Shown here in pieces: positions 26,259 to 35,266 of a stretch of 64,000 nucleotides of DNA (position 1 is its first letter; each line of letters starts with the position of its first letter). Both the position numbers and the translations under genes were made by a program. Source of the stretch: Gemmataceae bacterium (GTDB taxonomy: Bacteria; Planctomycetota; Planctomycetia; Gemmatales; Gemmataceae); the NCBI GenBank assembly GCA_901538445.1, contig LR594585.1, positions 1,701,369-1,765,368 on the forward strand. The letters are read 5' to 3'. Below the pieces are notes generated by a model. The model worked only from the letters and a program-made list of their open reading frames with translations, ran no database searches and was not told where the DNA came from.

Positions 26259-27575
26259 ATGTCGGTCGCGGCCGAGCGGGCGGTCCTGGTCAGCGTCGCG
26301 CTGCCCGACCGGCCGTGGCTCTCCGACGACCCGTGCGACGAGATCCGCGGGCTCACCGACGCCGCCGGCGCGACCGTGGTCGCCGAACTCACCCAGAAGC
26401 GGCACGAGGTTCAGCTCGCCACGTACATCGGCACCGGCAAGCTCGGCGAGCTGACCGAACTGGTGCAGAGCACCGACGCCGACGTGGTGATCTTCGACAA
26501 CGACCTGTCCCCGGCCCAGGCCCGGAACCTCGAGAAGGTGGTTGGCGTCAAGGTGCTCGACCGCAGCGAGCTGATCCTCGACATCTTCGCCACCCGGGCC
26601 CAGACGGTCGAGTCGCGGCTCCAGGTCGAACTCGCGCAGCTCGAGTACTCGCTCCCGCGGCTCAAGCAGATGTGGACCCACCTGTCGCGGCAGAAGGGCG
26701 GCGGGATCGGGCTCCGGGGGCCGGGCGAGACGCAGCTCGAGAGCGACCGCCGGCTGGTCGGCGGCCGGATCCGCGACCTGAAGGCGAAGCTGACCGAGGT
26801 GCAGGCCCGCAAGGAGCGCGAGGTGAAGAGCCGGGCCGGCGAGCACACCGTCTCGCTCGTCGGGTACACCAACGCCGGCAAGTCGCACCTGATGAACACG
26901 CTCACCAAGGCGGGCGTCCACGTCAAGAACCAACTGTTCTCGACGCTCGACACCCGCACCCGGCAGTGGCACGTCCGCGACTGGGGCCGGGTGCTGCTGT
27001 CGGACACCGTCGGGTTCATCCGCGAGTTGCCCCACCACCTGGTCGCGTCGTTCAAGGCGACGCTCTCGGAGGCCCGGCACGCGAAGCTGCTGCTCCACGT
27101 CGTGGACGCGAGCAACCCGCAGGCCGAGGAGCACATCCGGGCCGTGAACGAGGTGCTCAAGGAACTCGGCTGCGACGCCAAGCAAACGGTCCTGGTGCTG
27201 AACAAGATCGACAAGGTGACGGACCAGTCGGTCCTGAAGGTGCTCGAGGCGCACCACCCGCGGGCGGTGGCCGTGAGCGGGCTCACGGGCGAGGGCGTGG
27301 GGCTGCTCGAGGACGCGGTGATGGAGGCGCTGGCGGCCGAGTTCGCCGACGCCGAGGTGGTGACGGACGCGGGCAACGGGAAGGTGCTGGCGTTCCTGAA
27401 CGCGCACGCCGAGGTGTACCGCCAGGAGTTCCGCGACGAGTCGAACGAGGTCGTGGTCCGGTGCCACCTGCCCCGGCACCTGCTCCACCACATCGCCGGC
27501 CCGACGGTCCGGGTGCGGTTCCTCGACCGCGACCGCCCCGCGGCCCCGCCGCCCCCGCTCAGCGAGGCGGTGTGA
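26259..27575 (+). CDS. hflX: GTPase HflX
   Basis: A 438-aa ribosome-associated GTPase that splits or rescues stalled 70S ribosomes, mainly under stress. The N-terminal HflX domain shows YIGTGKLGELTELVQ, VVIFDNDLSPAQARNLEK, and the glycine-rich GGGIGLRGPGETQLESDRR. The G domain follows: G1 GYTNAGKSHLMNTL, G3 DTVGFI, G4 NKID, with FSTLDTRTRQW as switch I. Length is typical. The ATG at 26259 gives MSVAAERAVLVSV; in-frame codons upstream to 26109 overlap the preceding terminator region and look non-coding, though a start somewhat further upstream is possible because no strong ribosome site precedes 26259. Confidence 0.94.
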   Translation: MSVAAERAVLVSVALPDRPWLSDDPCDEIRGLTDAAGATVVAELTQKRHEVQLATYIGTGKLGELTELVQSTDADVVIFDNDLSPAQARNLEKVVGVKVLDRSELILDIFATRAQTVESRLQVELAQLEYSLPRLKQMWTHLSRQKGGGIGLRGPGETQLESDRRLVGGRIRDLKAKLTEVQARKEREVKSRAGEHTVSLVGYTNAGKSHLMNTLTKAGVHVKNQLFSTLDTRTRQWHVRDWGRVLLSDTVGFIRELPHHLVASFKATLSEARHAKLLLHVVDASNPQAEEHIRAVNEVLKELGCDAKQTVLVLNKIDKVTDQSVLKVLEAHHPRAVAVSGLTGEGVGLLEDAVMEALAAEFADAEVVTDAGNGKVLAFLNAHAEVYRQEFRDESNEVVVRCHLPRHLLHHIAGPTVRVRFLDRDRPAAPPPPLSEAV

Positions 27576-27584
27576 TGTCTCGAC

Positions 27585-27632
27585 AAACGCGAGCGGACCA
27601 CCCCGGCACGCCGGGGTGGTCCGCTCGCGTTT
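27585..27632. terminator. Bidirectional 22-bp hairpin between hflX and the PEP-CTERM gene
   Basis: Arms 27585-27606 and 27611-27632 are perfect complements with a 4-nt loop (CACG). The stem begins with AAA and ends with TTT, so each strand has a short T-run at its 3' side. It overlaps the stop of the convergent gene at 27631. Confidence 0.75.
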
Positions 27633-29223
27633 ATGCGGCGCTGGTGGGTTCGGGCGACTTGCGGAACCGCCGCCGCACGAACCCGCCGACGCCCAGCGCC
27701 GCGACCGCGATCCCGAGCACCGCCGCCGGCTCCGGCACCGGCACGGGGGTGAAGGACAGCATCAGGTCACCGTTGGTCATCGTCAGACTGAAAGAGTCGC
27801 CCGCCACGAGCCCGGACACCAGCGCCGGGTCGATGACGACAGCCCCGGTCGGACCGGAGCCGTGGGTGTAGCTCCCGAACGAAAAGCCATCCGACCGCGG
27901 TGTCGTATCGAGGTTGATCGATCCGCCCTCGAAATCGGCGAGCGTGTAGGTTGCTGACTGGGTGCGGTCGAAGCCCGAGATGGAGGTGAGCTTCAGAACC
28001 GATCCCGTTGTCAGTTCGAGACTGGATGCTCCGAAAACGAGTTCGCTGTTTGTATCGTTCGCACCAATCACCGCCGCAAGTGTCGCCCCCGAGGCGATTG
28101 TCACGTCGGCGACCCTGAGATTGCCGGGGGTTACTCCGTTATCGGCTTGCAGCGTTCCCCCGGAACTCACCGTGATCGCACCGCCAACGGTGCCAATCCC
28201 ACCGAGCGTCGCACCGCTGCCGACAGTCACCGCACCGGTCGCCGCACTCTGATCCCCGTTGATGAGCAAGGTGCCACCGCTCACGGTGGTCGCGCCGCTG
28301 TAGAGGTTGTCTCCCACCAGCGTCGCTGTACCAGACCCGGTCTTGGTCACCCCGCCAGTGCCGAGGCTGATGAGCGAATTGACCGTAGTGTTCCCTGCCC
28401 CGCCAATGGTGAACGACCCACCGCTACTTCCCGTGATGTTGCCGGTGGCAACCGTCAACGTTTGCCCCGAGGTCGTGACATCGAGTTGCCCGCCACCCGT
28501 TTGAATCGTGAACCCACGAATGTAGGTCGCGCTGTTTCCTGTATACGATAGTGTTCCCTTTGTGGTGAGGGCACCAAGAGTTACTGCTGACGAAGCAGAC
28601 CCGAGGTTACTGCTACCACCTGACACTACAATGTTGGACGCAGAAAGTGTACCCGCTCGAATAGTTGTGCTTCCCGTGTAAGTATTCAACCCCGAAAGGG
28701 CAAGCGTCCCAGTCCCTGTTTTGATAAGGTTGCTTGATCCAGATATCACTGGTGCCAAAGCAAGGCTCGATGAGCCCTGCACATCGAGAGTGGTAGAGGA
28801 GCCCCCAAGTACAATTGAGAGTGTCCCATTAGTTGCAGCGTTGAACTGCACCGTCCCCGAATAATTAGTCAGAGTGATCCCTGAGTTAATCGTCAGCGTT
28901 CTAAGGGTTGATCCACCAGAGCCATTCGCATTGATGTTCAGGACGGTGGGCAGACGCGAATTTTCATCATCGAACGTAATCGTGCCCACAGTTCGATCGC
29001 CGCTTACACTCAAAGCGCTCGGTAGCAGCCCCGCACCAGTTCGATTGTTGAACAGAAGATTCGCGCCAGAGCTAGGCACCTGGTCGTTGGTCCAGTTGGC
29101 GGCTACGCTCCAAGATGTCCCTGTTCCATTCGTGCCACCGTCCCAGACAGATTGTCCCTCGGCCCTCTCGCCGAGGGCGCAGAACACGACCACCAGCGTA
29201 ACAACCAAGCGTAGCGTCTTCAC
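27631..29223 (-). CDS. PEP-CTERM protein with autotransporter-type beta-strand repeats
   Basis: A 530-aa surface protein. Residues 1-23 form a signal peptide. The body is Ser/Thr/Gly/Asn rich and beta-repetitive. Two clear copies of the autotransporter-associated beta-strand repeat are present: LIKTGTGTLALSGLNTYTGS near residue 165 and GVTKTGSGTATLVGDNLYSG near 290. The C-terminus has VPVPEPAAVLGIAVAALGVG, then the basic RRRFRKS, a canonical PEP-CTERM sorting tag: PEP motif, helix, Arg cluster. The tag implies cleavage by an exosortase and possible glycosylation. No beta-barrel domain follows, so it is not a true autotransporter. GTG start at 29223 after CTGGAG. GC in its 5' two thirds is visibly lower than neighbours. 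It converges on hflX. Confidence 0.88.
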   Translation of the reverse strand: MKTLRLVVTLVVVFCALGERAEGQSVWDGGTNGTGTSWSVAANWTNDQVPSSGANLLFNNRTGAGLLPSALSVSGDRTVGTITFDDENSRLPTVLNINANGSGGSTLRTLTINSGITLTNYSGTVQFNAATNGTLSIVLGGSSTTLDVQGSSSLALAPVISGSSNLIKTGTGTLALSGLNTYTGSTTIRAGTLSASNIVVSGGSSNLGSASSAVTLGALTTKGTLSYTGNSATYIRGFTIQTGGGQLDVTTSGQTLTVATGNITGSSGGSFTIGGAGNTTVNSLISLGTGGVTKTGSGTATLVGDNLYSGATTVSGGTLLINGDQSAATGAVTVGSGATLGGIGTVGGAITVSSGGTLQADNGVTPGNLRVADVTIASGATLAAVIGANDTNSELVFGASSLELTTGSVLKLTSISGFDRTQSATYTLADFEGGSINLDTTPRSDGFSFGSYTHGSGPTGAVVIDPALVSGLVAGDSFSLTMTNGDLMLSFTPVPVPEPAAVLGIAVAALGVGGFVRRRFRKSPEPTSAA

Positions 29224-29480
29224 GGGGCGACTCCAGCAGGCCGGGAGAGCGGCGGGTACGGGTGCGGCGGTCGGCCGGTCGGCGGCCGATTTAGCGTCTC
29301 AGCCTACCAGATTCTGAGCCTCGTATCACTGATTTAAGTGTGAATATTCGCGGAATGTCACAGCGGGTGTCATGATGGGGCGGTGTTCACTTCGCGGTTA
29401 CGCGGTACGGCAATTGCTCAGGCACCCTCTCTCGTGGCTCGCACACCGCCCTCGGCCGCCGCACGACGTGGTACCTTCCG

Positions 29481-32400
29481 ATGGACCCCTGGCTCGTCAG
29501 ACTCGACCACCGCTCGTCCTCGTACTCGATCCTTTCGACGCTGGTCGTCGTCGCGGTTGTCGTCGGGGTGGTCTACCAGACGGGCCTCCTCGGGTGGGCG
29601 CTCGGGTTGTTCGGGCGCTTCACCCGCTGGGGCATCCGCTCCGGGTTCGGCCTCTGGGAGCGCACCCTCTCGTGGGCCGACTGGACCGTGTACGCCGGGC
29701 TGTCCGCGGCGCTGCTCGTCGTAGGCGCGCTGGTGGCGGACGACCAGCCGTGGGTGGCGCTGGCGTGCGCGGTGGTCACCCTCGTCATGGGCCTGGCCTC
29801 GTGCCTCGCGTACATGTTCATCGACATCGAGCGGTACGAGGTCGAGCGGGGCCGCAAGGCCGTTCACAACCCGACCAAGGGGCAGGCACTCGCCACCACT
29901 CTCGCACGCTACGGGCACCGCGTCGGGCTCCCGCTCCTGGCCGTCGCGACCGCCAGCGTCATCTGCGGGTTCTCGCTGCTCAACAAGGCGCTGTACGAGA
30001 CCGTGGGCGAGCGGTGGTACCGCGTCGAGGACGACGGCGAGCCCGGGTTCGTGGACTTCCTCGCCTACGCCCTCATCAACCTGCTGAGCCTCGTGGACGT
30101 GCTGAACGTCGCCGACTCGCGGCGGCTGGTCCACACCGCGTTCGTGCAGAAGGCGATGTGGCCCGCGGCGGTGCTGCTCGCGGCGTTCCGGTCGTTCTTC
30201 ACCCTCGTGCTGCTGCAACAGGTGTTCGCGTCGGTCCGCCAGGGGCGGATCCTCGCGGAGACGATCACCGACTTCTGGAGCCCGCACGAGTCGATCCACG
30301 ACCGCGCCCGCAACGCCCTGCCCCAGTTCGGGGTCGCCGCCATCAGCCCGCTGCTCGTCTCGCTCCGGCAGATGGACTCGCTGACCAAGGAGCAGCGGGA
30401 CCGGCTCCCGCAGGTGCTCGCGGCCATCGGCCCGTCCACCGTGCCGACGCTCGTCGAGCACCTCACCGACCCGCACGAGCACGTCCGGGCGATCGCCGCG
30501 GGCACGCTCGGGCTGCTCCAGGCCCGCGAGGCGACGGCCGAGATCGCGGCGGCCGTCGGGGACGCGAGCGACCTCGTGCGGCTCAGCGCGGCCGAGGCGC
30601 TCGGGCGGATCGCGGCGGCCGAGGTGAAGGCCGAGCGCGCCCGACTGGTGAAGCGGCCCCGGCACGCGCGCCGCCGGTGGCACCTGTTCGGCCGCCCCCG
30701 GCACGAGACCGGGACCGGGGCCGACCCGCTCGCCCTGGCGGTCTCGGCGCTCCAGAAGGCGCTCGGCGACCCCCTCGCCGCGGTGCGGTGCCAGGCCGCC
30801 GGTGCGATCGGCCGCGTCGGGGCGGCGGCGGTCGGGGCCGTCGCTCAACTCGTGCCGCTCCTCGGCGACGCCGACGAGACGGTGCGGTGCCGGGCGGCCG
30901 AGACGATCGGCGAGATCGGCGGACCGGCCGAGGCGCTGCGGCCGTGCCTCGACGACCCGTCGGCCGCGGTCCGGGCCGCGGCCGCCGCCGGGCTCAAGCT
31001 CCTGGGCGGGGACGCCAAACCGGTCGTCGAGAAGCTGGTGGAACTGCTCCAGGACCGGGACGAGGCGGTCCGCACGGCCGCGGCCGACGCCGTCGCCGCC
31101 GCGGGGCCGCTCAACGGGGACTCGACGACGAAGCTCGCCGCCGGCCTCGCCAGCGCCGACAACGTGGTCCGCGCGCAGACGGCCGAGGCGCTCGGGAACG
31201 TCGGGGCGGCCGCCGAGCACGCCGCGCCCCCGCTCGTCGAGGCGCTGGACGACCACAACGACGTGGTCCGGGCCAAGGCGGTCGAGGCGCTCGGGAAGAT
31301 CGGCGAGACGGCCGCCCCGGTCGCCGTGCCGGGGCTCGTAAAGGCGCTCCGCGACGCCGACAGCTGGGTCAGCGCGCTGGCCGCCGAGGCGCTCGGGGAG
31401 ATGGGCGACGGGGCCGGCGAGAGCGTCGTCACCGCGCTGGTCCACGCGCTGCGGCACGTCAACCCGCAGGTCCGGGCGAACGCGGCCGAGGCGCTCGGCA
31501 AGCTCGGGCCGGCGGCGGCGTGGGCGCGGTCGGCGGTCGAGCGGGCCGCGGCCGACGAGGACGGCCCCGTCCGCGCCGCCGCGGTGCGGGCGCTGGGCGG
31601 GCTGTGCGAGCCGACCCCTTCGACCCTCGCACTCGTCCGCAACGCGATCCGGGACGCCGACCCGCTCGTGCGGGCCGCCGCCGCCGCCGCCGTCGGGTCG
31701 TGGGACCGCCCCGGGGACGCGGTGCTCGACGACCTGCTCCCCCTGCTCCGCGACGCGAACGACGACGTGAAGGTGCAGGTCGCGAGCGTCCTCCCCCGGC
31801 TCGCGGGCGCGACCGGGCCGGTCATCGACGGGCTGTGCCAGATGCTCGCCGAGGACGACAGCGCCCTGGTGCAGGGGTGCGCCGCCATCGCGCTCGCGCG
31901 GCTCGGGCCGGTCGCGCTCGCCGCCGGGCCGACGCTGCTGCGGGCCGCGAAGACCGGCGAGGCCGGGGTCCGCGAGCAGGCGGTGCGGGCGCTGGTGATG
32001 ATCCAGCCGCCGGAAGCGATCGAGGGGTTCACCGCCGGGCTGATCGACCCGAGCGGGGACGTCCGCGTCGTCGCGTCGGCCGGGTGGATCAAGGCCGCGA
32101 CCGTGCCGCCCGACGCCGCCCCGGCGCTCGTCGAGGCGCTCCGCGACCCCGAGGCCCAGGTGCGGGCGAACGTCGCCTTCGCCCTGAGCCGGCTGGACGA
32201 ACTGCCCCCCGCCGCGGTCCCGCTGCTCGTGGAGTGCGCGTCCGACCCGAACGACGGCCTGCGGCTCAACGCGGCCGTCGCGCTACAACTCGCGCCGCCC
32301 GATGAGGTCGCGGACCTGATGGACCACCTGCTCGACGACCCGAACGTCCGCATCCGGCTGGTCGCGGCCCGTGCGGTCCTGACCCGCAGCCCCGGGAACG

Positions 32401-32546
32401 AGCGGGGCGTCGCGGTCGTTACCGCCGCCTCGGCCGACCCGTCGCCCCGCGTCCGCCAGGGGGCCGAGGAACTCGCGCCGCTGCTGGTCGCCCAGGTCAC
32501 CGCGCCGCCCGAAGACCCGCTGCCCGTGCCGGCACTCAGTTCGTGA
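29481..32546 (+). CDS. Membrane-anchored HEAT-repeat protein
   Basis: A 1,021-aa protein. The first ~270 residues hold six or seven hydrophobic segments (for example TLVVVAVVVGVVYQTGLLGW near 20-39 and AALLVVGALVADDQPWVALA near 75). From about residue 275 to the end, some 20 HEAT-like repeats of 30-40 residues follow, with recurrent AAEALGKIG and VRAQTAEALGNVG cores. A basic, non-repeat insert (KRPRHARRRWHLFGRPRH) sits near residues 390-415. The layout suggests a membrane sensor with a protein-binding superhelix in the cytoplasm. Similar HEAT arrays are common in Gemmata-like genomes, but no partner is evident here. It is divergent from the PEP-CTERM gene with 257 bases between starts; that gap holds AT-richer patches but no promoter I could assign. 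Confidence 0.83.
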   Translation: MDPWLVRLDHRSSSYSILSTLVVVAVVVGVVYQTGLLGWALGLFGRFTRWGIRSGFGLWERTLSWADWTVYAGLSAALLVVGALVADDQPWVALACAVVTLVMGLASCLAYMFIDIERYEVERGRKAVHNPTKGQALATTLARYGHRVGLPLLAVATASVICGFSLLNKALYETVGERWYRVEDDGEPGFVDFLAYALINLLSLVDVLNVADSRRLVHTAFVQKAMWPAAVLLAAFRSFFTLVLLQQVFASVRQGRILAETITDFWSPHESIHDRARNALPQFGVAAISPLLVSLRQMDSLTKEQRDRLPQVLAAIGPSTVPTLVEHLTDPHEHVRAIAAGTLGLLQAREATAEIAAAVGDASDLVRLSAAEALGRIAAAEVKAERARLVKRPRHARRRWHLFGRPRHETGTGADPLALAVSALQKALGDPLAAVRCQAAGAIGRVGAAAVGAVAQLVPLLGDADETVRCRAAETIGEIGGPAEALRPCLDDPSAAVRAAAAAGLKLLGGDAKPVVEKLVELLQDRDEAVRTAAADAVAAAGPLNGDSTTKLAAGLASADNVVRAQTAEALGNVGAAAEHAAPPLVEALDDHNDVVRAKAVEALGKIGETAAPVAVPGLVKALRDADSWVSALAAEALGEMGDGAGESVVTALVHALRHVNPQVRANAAEALGKLGPAAAWARSAVERAAADEDGPVRAAAVRALGGLCEPTPSTLALVRNAIRDADPLVRAAAAAAVGSWDRPGDAVLDDLLPLLRDANDDVKVQVASVLPRLAGATGPVIDGLCQMLAEDDSALVQGCAAIALARLGPVALAAGPTLLRAAKTGEAGVREQAVRALVMIQPPEAIEGFTAGLIDPSGDVRVVASAGWIKAATVPPDAAPALVEALRDPEAQVRANVAFALSRLDELPPAAVPLLVECASDPNDGLRLNAAVALQLAPPDEVADLMDHLLDDPNVRIRLVAARAVLTRSPGNERGVAVVTAASADPSPRVRQGAEELAPLLVAQVTAPPEDPLPVPALSS

Positions 32547-32552
32547 CCGCGG

Positions 32553-33386
32553 CTACGCCACCCCGTCGAACAACCCCGGTGCCGCGGCCGGTTCGACCTG
32601 CGGCGGCGGGAAGAACCCGGCCTCGCCCTCGTAGACGTGCTGGTCGCGCCGCAAGCGGTCCACGAACTTGCGGTACTTCGCCGCGGTCCACTGGAGTTCC
32701 TTGCGGATCGCGAGCGCGGCGTCGCCGGTGTCGGCCCCGAACCCGCCGCCCGCGTCGTGGAAGTCCTGGCACACGAGCACGTCCGGCCGGAACTCCGCAA
32801 GGAGGTTCGCGAACGCCTCGACGTCCGCGATCGGCAGAGTTGGCGTCACGCACACGCCGACCGAAATGCCCGCGGCCCGCAACTCACGGAGCGCCGCCCA
32901 CCGCTTCTCCAGCGGCGGAGCCTTCGGCTCGAACTGCTTGCGGACCTCATCGGAATCGGTCGGGACCGACACGTTCACCCGCACGCTGCGGAACTGTTGA
33001 AGCACGTCGATGTCGCGGACGACGAGCGGGCCGCGGGTCTGCACGGTGAGCCGCGGCTGGTGTTCGACGAGCGCTTCGAGGATGCCGCGGGTGAGCATCA
33101 GGCTCCGCTCGGCGGGCTGGTACGGGTCGGTGACGCTCGACAGGTACACGGCCTGCCCGGCGACCTTCCGGGCCTGCCGCTCGGCCAGCGCCGCCGCGTT
33201 CTTCTTGGCGGTCAGCCACCGGCCCCACTCCTCGGGCGGCCGCTTCGCCTGCGGCAGAAACGCCGCGTAACAATAGGCACAGCCGTAGGTGCAACCGATG
33301 TACGGGTTGCACGTCCACTCGAACCCGCCGCGCTTGATGAACCCGGTCGCCGGCGAAAAGATCGACTTCGACTCGATCAGTTCCAT
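32553..33386 (-). CDS. Radical SAM protein, spore photoproduct lyase-like
   Basis: A 277-aa protein with the radical SAM iron-sulfur motif CxxxCxxC in NPYIGCTYGCAYCYA (residues about 27-41), preceded by KRGGFEWTC. The pattern of the motif, the SVTDPYQPAERSLMLTRG block and LTVQTRGPLVVRDIDVLQ match the Rv2578c/SplB-like group often annotated 'radical SAM protein'. The reaction is unknown; SplB relatives repair DNA photoproducts, but many members of this group do not. I chose the ATG at 33386 because GGAGG lies upstream; an in-frame start at 33422 is possible. The 3' end nearly touches the convergent HEAT gene (6 bases). The 154 bases upstream show nothing recognisable. Confidence 0.85.
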   Translation of the reverse strand: MELIESKSIFSPATGFIKRGGFEWTCNPYIGCTYGCAYCYAAFLPQAKRPPEEWGRWLTAKKNAAALAERQARKVAGQAVYLSSVTDPYQPAERSLMLTRGILEALVEHQPRLTVQTRGPLVVRDIDVLQQFRSVRVNVSVPTDSDEVRKQFEPKAPPLEKRWAALRELRAAGISVGVCVTPTLPIADVEAFANLLAEFRPDVLVCQDFHDAGGGFGADTGDAALAIRKELQWTAAKYRKFVDRLRRDQHVYEGEAGFFPPPQVEPAAAPGLFDGVA

Positions 33387-33540
33387 CGCGTGCCTCCGAG
33401 AGATGGGGATTCGCAGCGACACGCGGGCGACGGGTGAGGTTCGCGCGGAATCAAATGTAACGGTGGGTCCAGGACATCAGCTCTGCGGATTCGCGTGAGC
33501 TCGTGGAACGTAACCAGTTCAGCGGTGGCCAACGACGAAT

Positions 33541-33942
33541 TCAACCCTCCGGAACGATTTCTCCGATGAACTCGACAAAGCTCTTGGCGAGTAACTCTAT
33601 CGACGTGAACTCCATCGGAACGAATGGTACGGAAACTACCGGGTAGGGTAATCCGGGTCGGGTGTCCATCGCTACAAATGACGACCCCCCGTCGTCACCG
33701 AATCCGATCAGTCCCGGCACCCATTCCTGAACTTGGTATCCGTCGTTGTAATCGATCACCGTGCGGGCGGGCCAAATCCGCAGATAGGTTGGGGACGAGG
33801 TACGGGCCGCGTGTCCGCCGTTCCACCTCCGCAACAAATCGAGGTACTCATTCGGCAACGGGTACGGTGTCCACGACGCGAGAGCAGTGAGGTCGGATTC
33901 TGCGGCCGGTGGGTTACCATCGAGAACGGTTTGCGGGATCAT
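33541..33942 (-). CDS. SMI1/KNR4 (SUKH)-like small protein
   Basis: A 133-aa protein. The block PYPLPNEYLDLLRRWNGGHA is the typical SMI1/KNR4 N-terminal helix and WNGG turn, and PGLIGFGDDGGSSFVAMDT is the second family signature. SUKH proteins often act as immunity proteins against contact-dependent toxins, but solitary ones also occur as ordinary domain proteins. No toxin or polymorphic-toxin delivery gene is beside it. The start is uncertain: ATG 33942 (MIPQTVLDG) or a GTG at 33999. Base composition is clearly less GC-biased and codon use less extreme than its neighbours, which suggests recent transfer. Confidence 0.75.
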   Translation of the reverse strand: MIPQTVLDGNPPAAESDLTALASWTPYPLPNEYLDLLRRWNGGHAARTSSPTYLRIWPARTVIDYNDGYQVQEWVPGLIGFGDDGGSSFVAMDTRPGLPYPVVSVPFVPMEFTSIELLAKSFVEFIGEIVPEG

Positions 33943-34145
33943 GGGCTTTCCAAAAGCGTGATCTTTCCTGGCGCTGCAAGCTATCTGATACCCGGCCACC
34001 TCGCAATGCGCGCAGGCAGGGGAGAGCCCGCCACGGCCGCACCCGGCGTTCCCAACGCTGCGATCGAACGCTCACCGTGGGGCGGGTTCCTTCGGAACCG
34101 TGGCCCACTCGCCGCGTGAGCGCACAGCGCGACCGCCTCCCGTGA

Positions 34146-34151
34146 TACACT
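34146..34151 (+). promoter_or_regulatory. -10-like TACACT of a probable leaderless transcript
   Basis: TACACT ends 6 nt before the GTG at 34158, so transcription should begin at or beside the start codon. No Shine-Dalgarno sequence is present. The -35 region is not clear. Confidence 0.45.
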
Positions 34152-34157
34152 GTCCCC

Positions 34158-35051
34158 GTGAAGCGACTCGCACTCATCACGCTGTGCCTCGTCGGGTGCG
34201 CCCGCGGCGACCGGCCCGACGCCGTGTGGGGCGCCCGCGGGGTGCTCGACGGGCAGTTCGTGCGGCCGCGGGCCGCCGTCATCGACCGGCACGACCGCCT
34301 GTGGGTCGTGGACTTCACCGCCCGCGTCCAGGCGTTCGACCTCGACGGCACGCACCTCGGTGTCACGTTCCGCACCCCGGACTTCCGCAACGGCCGGCCC
34401 AGCGGCCTCGGCCTCACCCGCGATGGCGAGTTGATCGTGTGCGACTCGCACTACCACTGCCTGCGGGTCTACGGCGACGACGGCACCGAGCGCCGCGTCA
34501 TCGGCGGAGCGGCCGGCAGCGCGCCCGGCCAGCTCGGGTACGTCTCCGACGTGGTGCAGGACGCCGACGGGTTCTTCTACCTCTCCGAGTTCGGCGAGAA
34601 CGACCGCATCACGAAGCTCGATGCCGACGGCAACCTCGTCGCGGTGTTCGGCGGCGCGGGCACCGGCCCGGGGCAGTTCCAGCGGCTGCGGGCGCTCGCG
34701 CTCGGCCCCGACGGCAACCTGTACTGTGCGGATGCGTGCAACCACCGCGTGCAAGTGCTGACGCGAACCGGCGAGTTCGTCCGCGAGTTCGGCGGCGAGG
34801 GCACCGAGCCCGGCCGGCTCCGCTACCCCTACGACCTCGGCTTCGGGCCGGGTGGCGAGTTGTACGTTGTCGAGTACGGCAACCAGCGCGTGCAGAAGTT
34901 CACCGCGAACGGCGAGTCGCGGGGCGTGTGGGGCGCACCGGGCGGCCGACCGGGGCAGTTGAACAGCCCGTGGGCGCTGGCGGTGGACCGCAAGGGCCGC
35001 GTCCACGTGATCGACACCGAGAACCACCGCGTCCAACGCGTGCGGTTGTGA
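34158..35051 (+). CDS. NHL-repeat lipoprotein
   Basis: A 297-aa exported protein. The N-terminus MKRLALITLCLVGCARG has a lipobox (LVGC), so it is probably a lipid-anchored protein. The body is made of about six NHL-type beta-propeller blades: recurrent G.L..P..LA.D..G.LYVVD..N.RVQ, for example LALGPDGNLYCADACNHRVQ near residue 190, then PGELYVVEYGNQRVQ-like and VHVIDTENHRVQRV near the end. Such propellers are docking modules, sometimes with hydrolase activity; nothing marks a catalytic site. The start is GTG, with the -10-like box only 6 nt upstream. A long hairpin follows. Confidence 0.85.
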   Translation: MKRLALITLCLVGCARGDRPDAVWGARGVLDGQFVRPRAAVIDRHDRLWVVDFTARVQAFDLDGTHLGVTFRTPDFRNGRPSGLGLTRDGELIVCDSHYHCLRVYGDDGTERRVIGGAAGSAPGQLGYVSDVVQDADGFFYLSEFGENDRITKLDADGNLVAVFGGAGTGPGQFQRLRALALGPDGNLYCADACNHRVQVLTRTGEFVREFGGEGTEPGRLRYPYDLGFGPGGELYVVEYGNQRVQKFTANGESRGVWGAPGGRPGQLNSPWALAVDRKGRVHVIDTENHRVQRVRL

Positions 35052-35124
35052 AGATGTAGCCGTGATCGCCACAAAACGGCACGAAGAGACACAAAAAGGA
35101 AAGCGGGGCGCAGGAGCGTGTTTC

Positions 35125-35187
35125 GGCGAACCCTGAGCGCCAGCGAGGGGGTAAGGCGGACCCCCTCGCTGGCGCTCAGGGTTCGCC
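35125..35187. repeat. Perfect 28-bp hairpin of the dispersed family (copy 2)
   Basis: Arms 35125-35152 and 35160-35187 are perfect reverse complements with a 7-nt loop. The arm sequence is identical to the core of the hairpin at 16624-16699. An outer, imperfect inverted repeat extends it (around 35069-35096 with 35215-35243, built on GCCACAAAA/TTTTTGTGGC words), giving a nested structure of about 175 bases that fills the gap between the NHL gene and the VWA gene. Confidence 0.7.
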
Positions 35188-35266
35188 AGCACCAATCCGA
35201 GGGTGGGTCTTCTTTGTTGTGCCTCTTTGTGCCTTTTTGTGGCCATGTTCTTGTTCCGAGCCGTAG

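Noticed and set aside
35052-35266. Small proteins of LSASEGVR or NPERQRGG type near the hairpins
   Set aside because: These recurring peptides are produced by reading the dispersed hairpin arm and occur at each copy; not genes.
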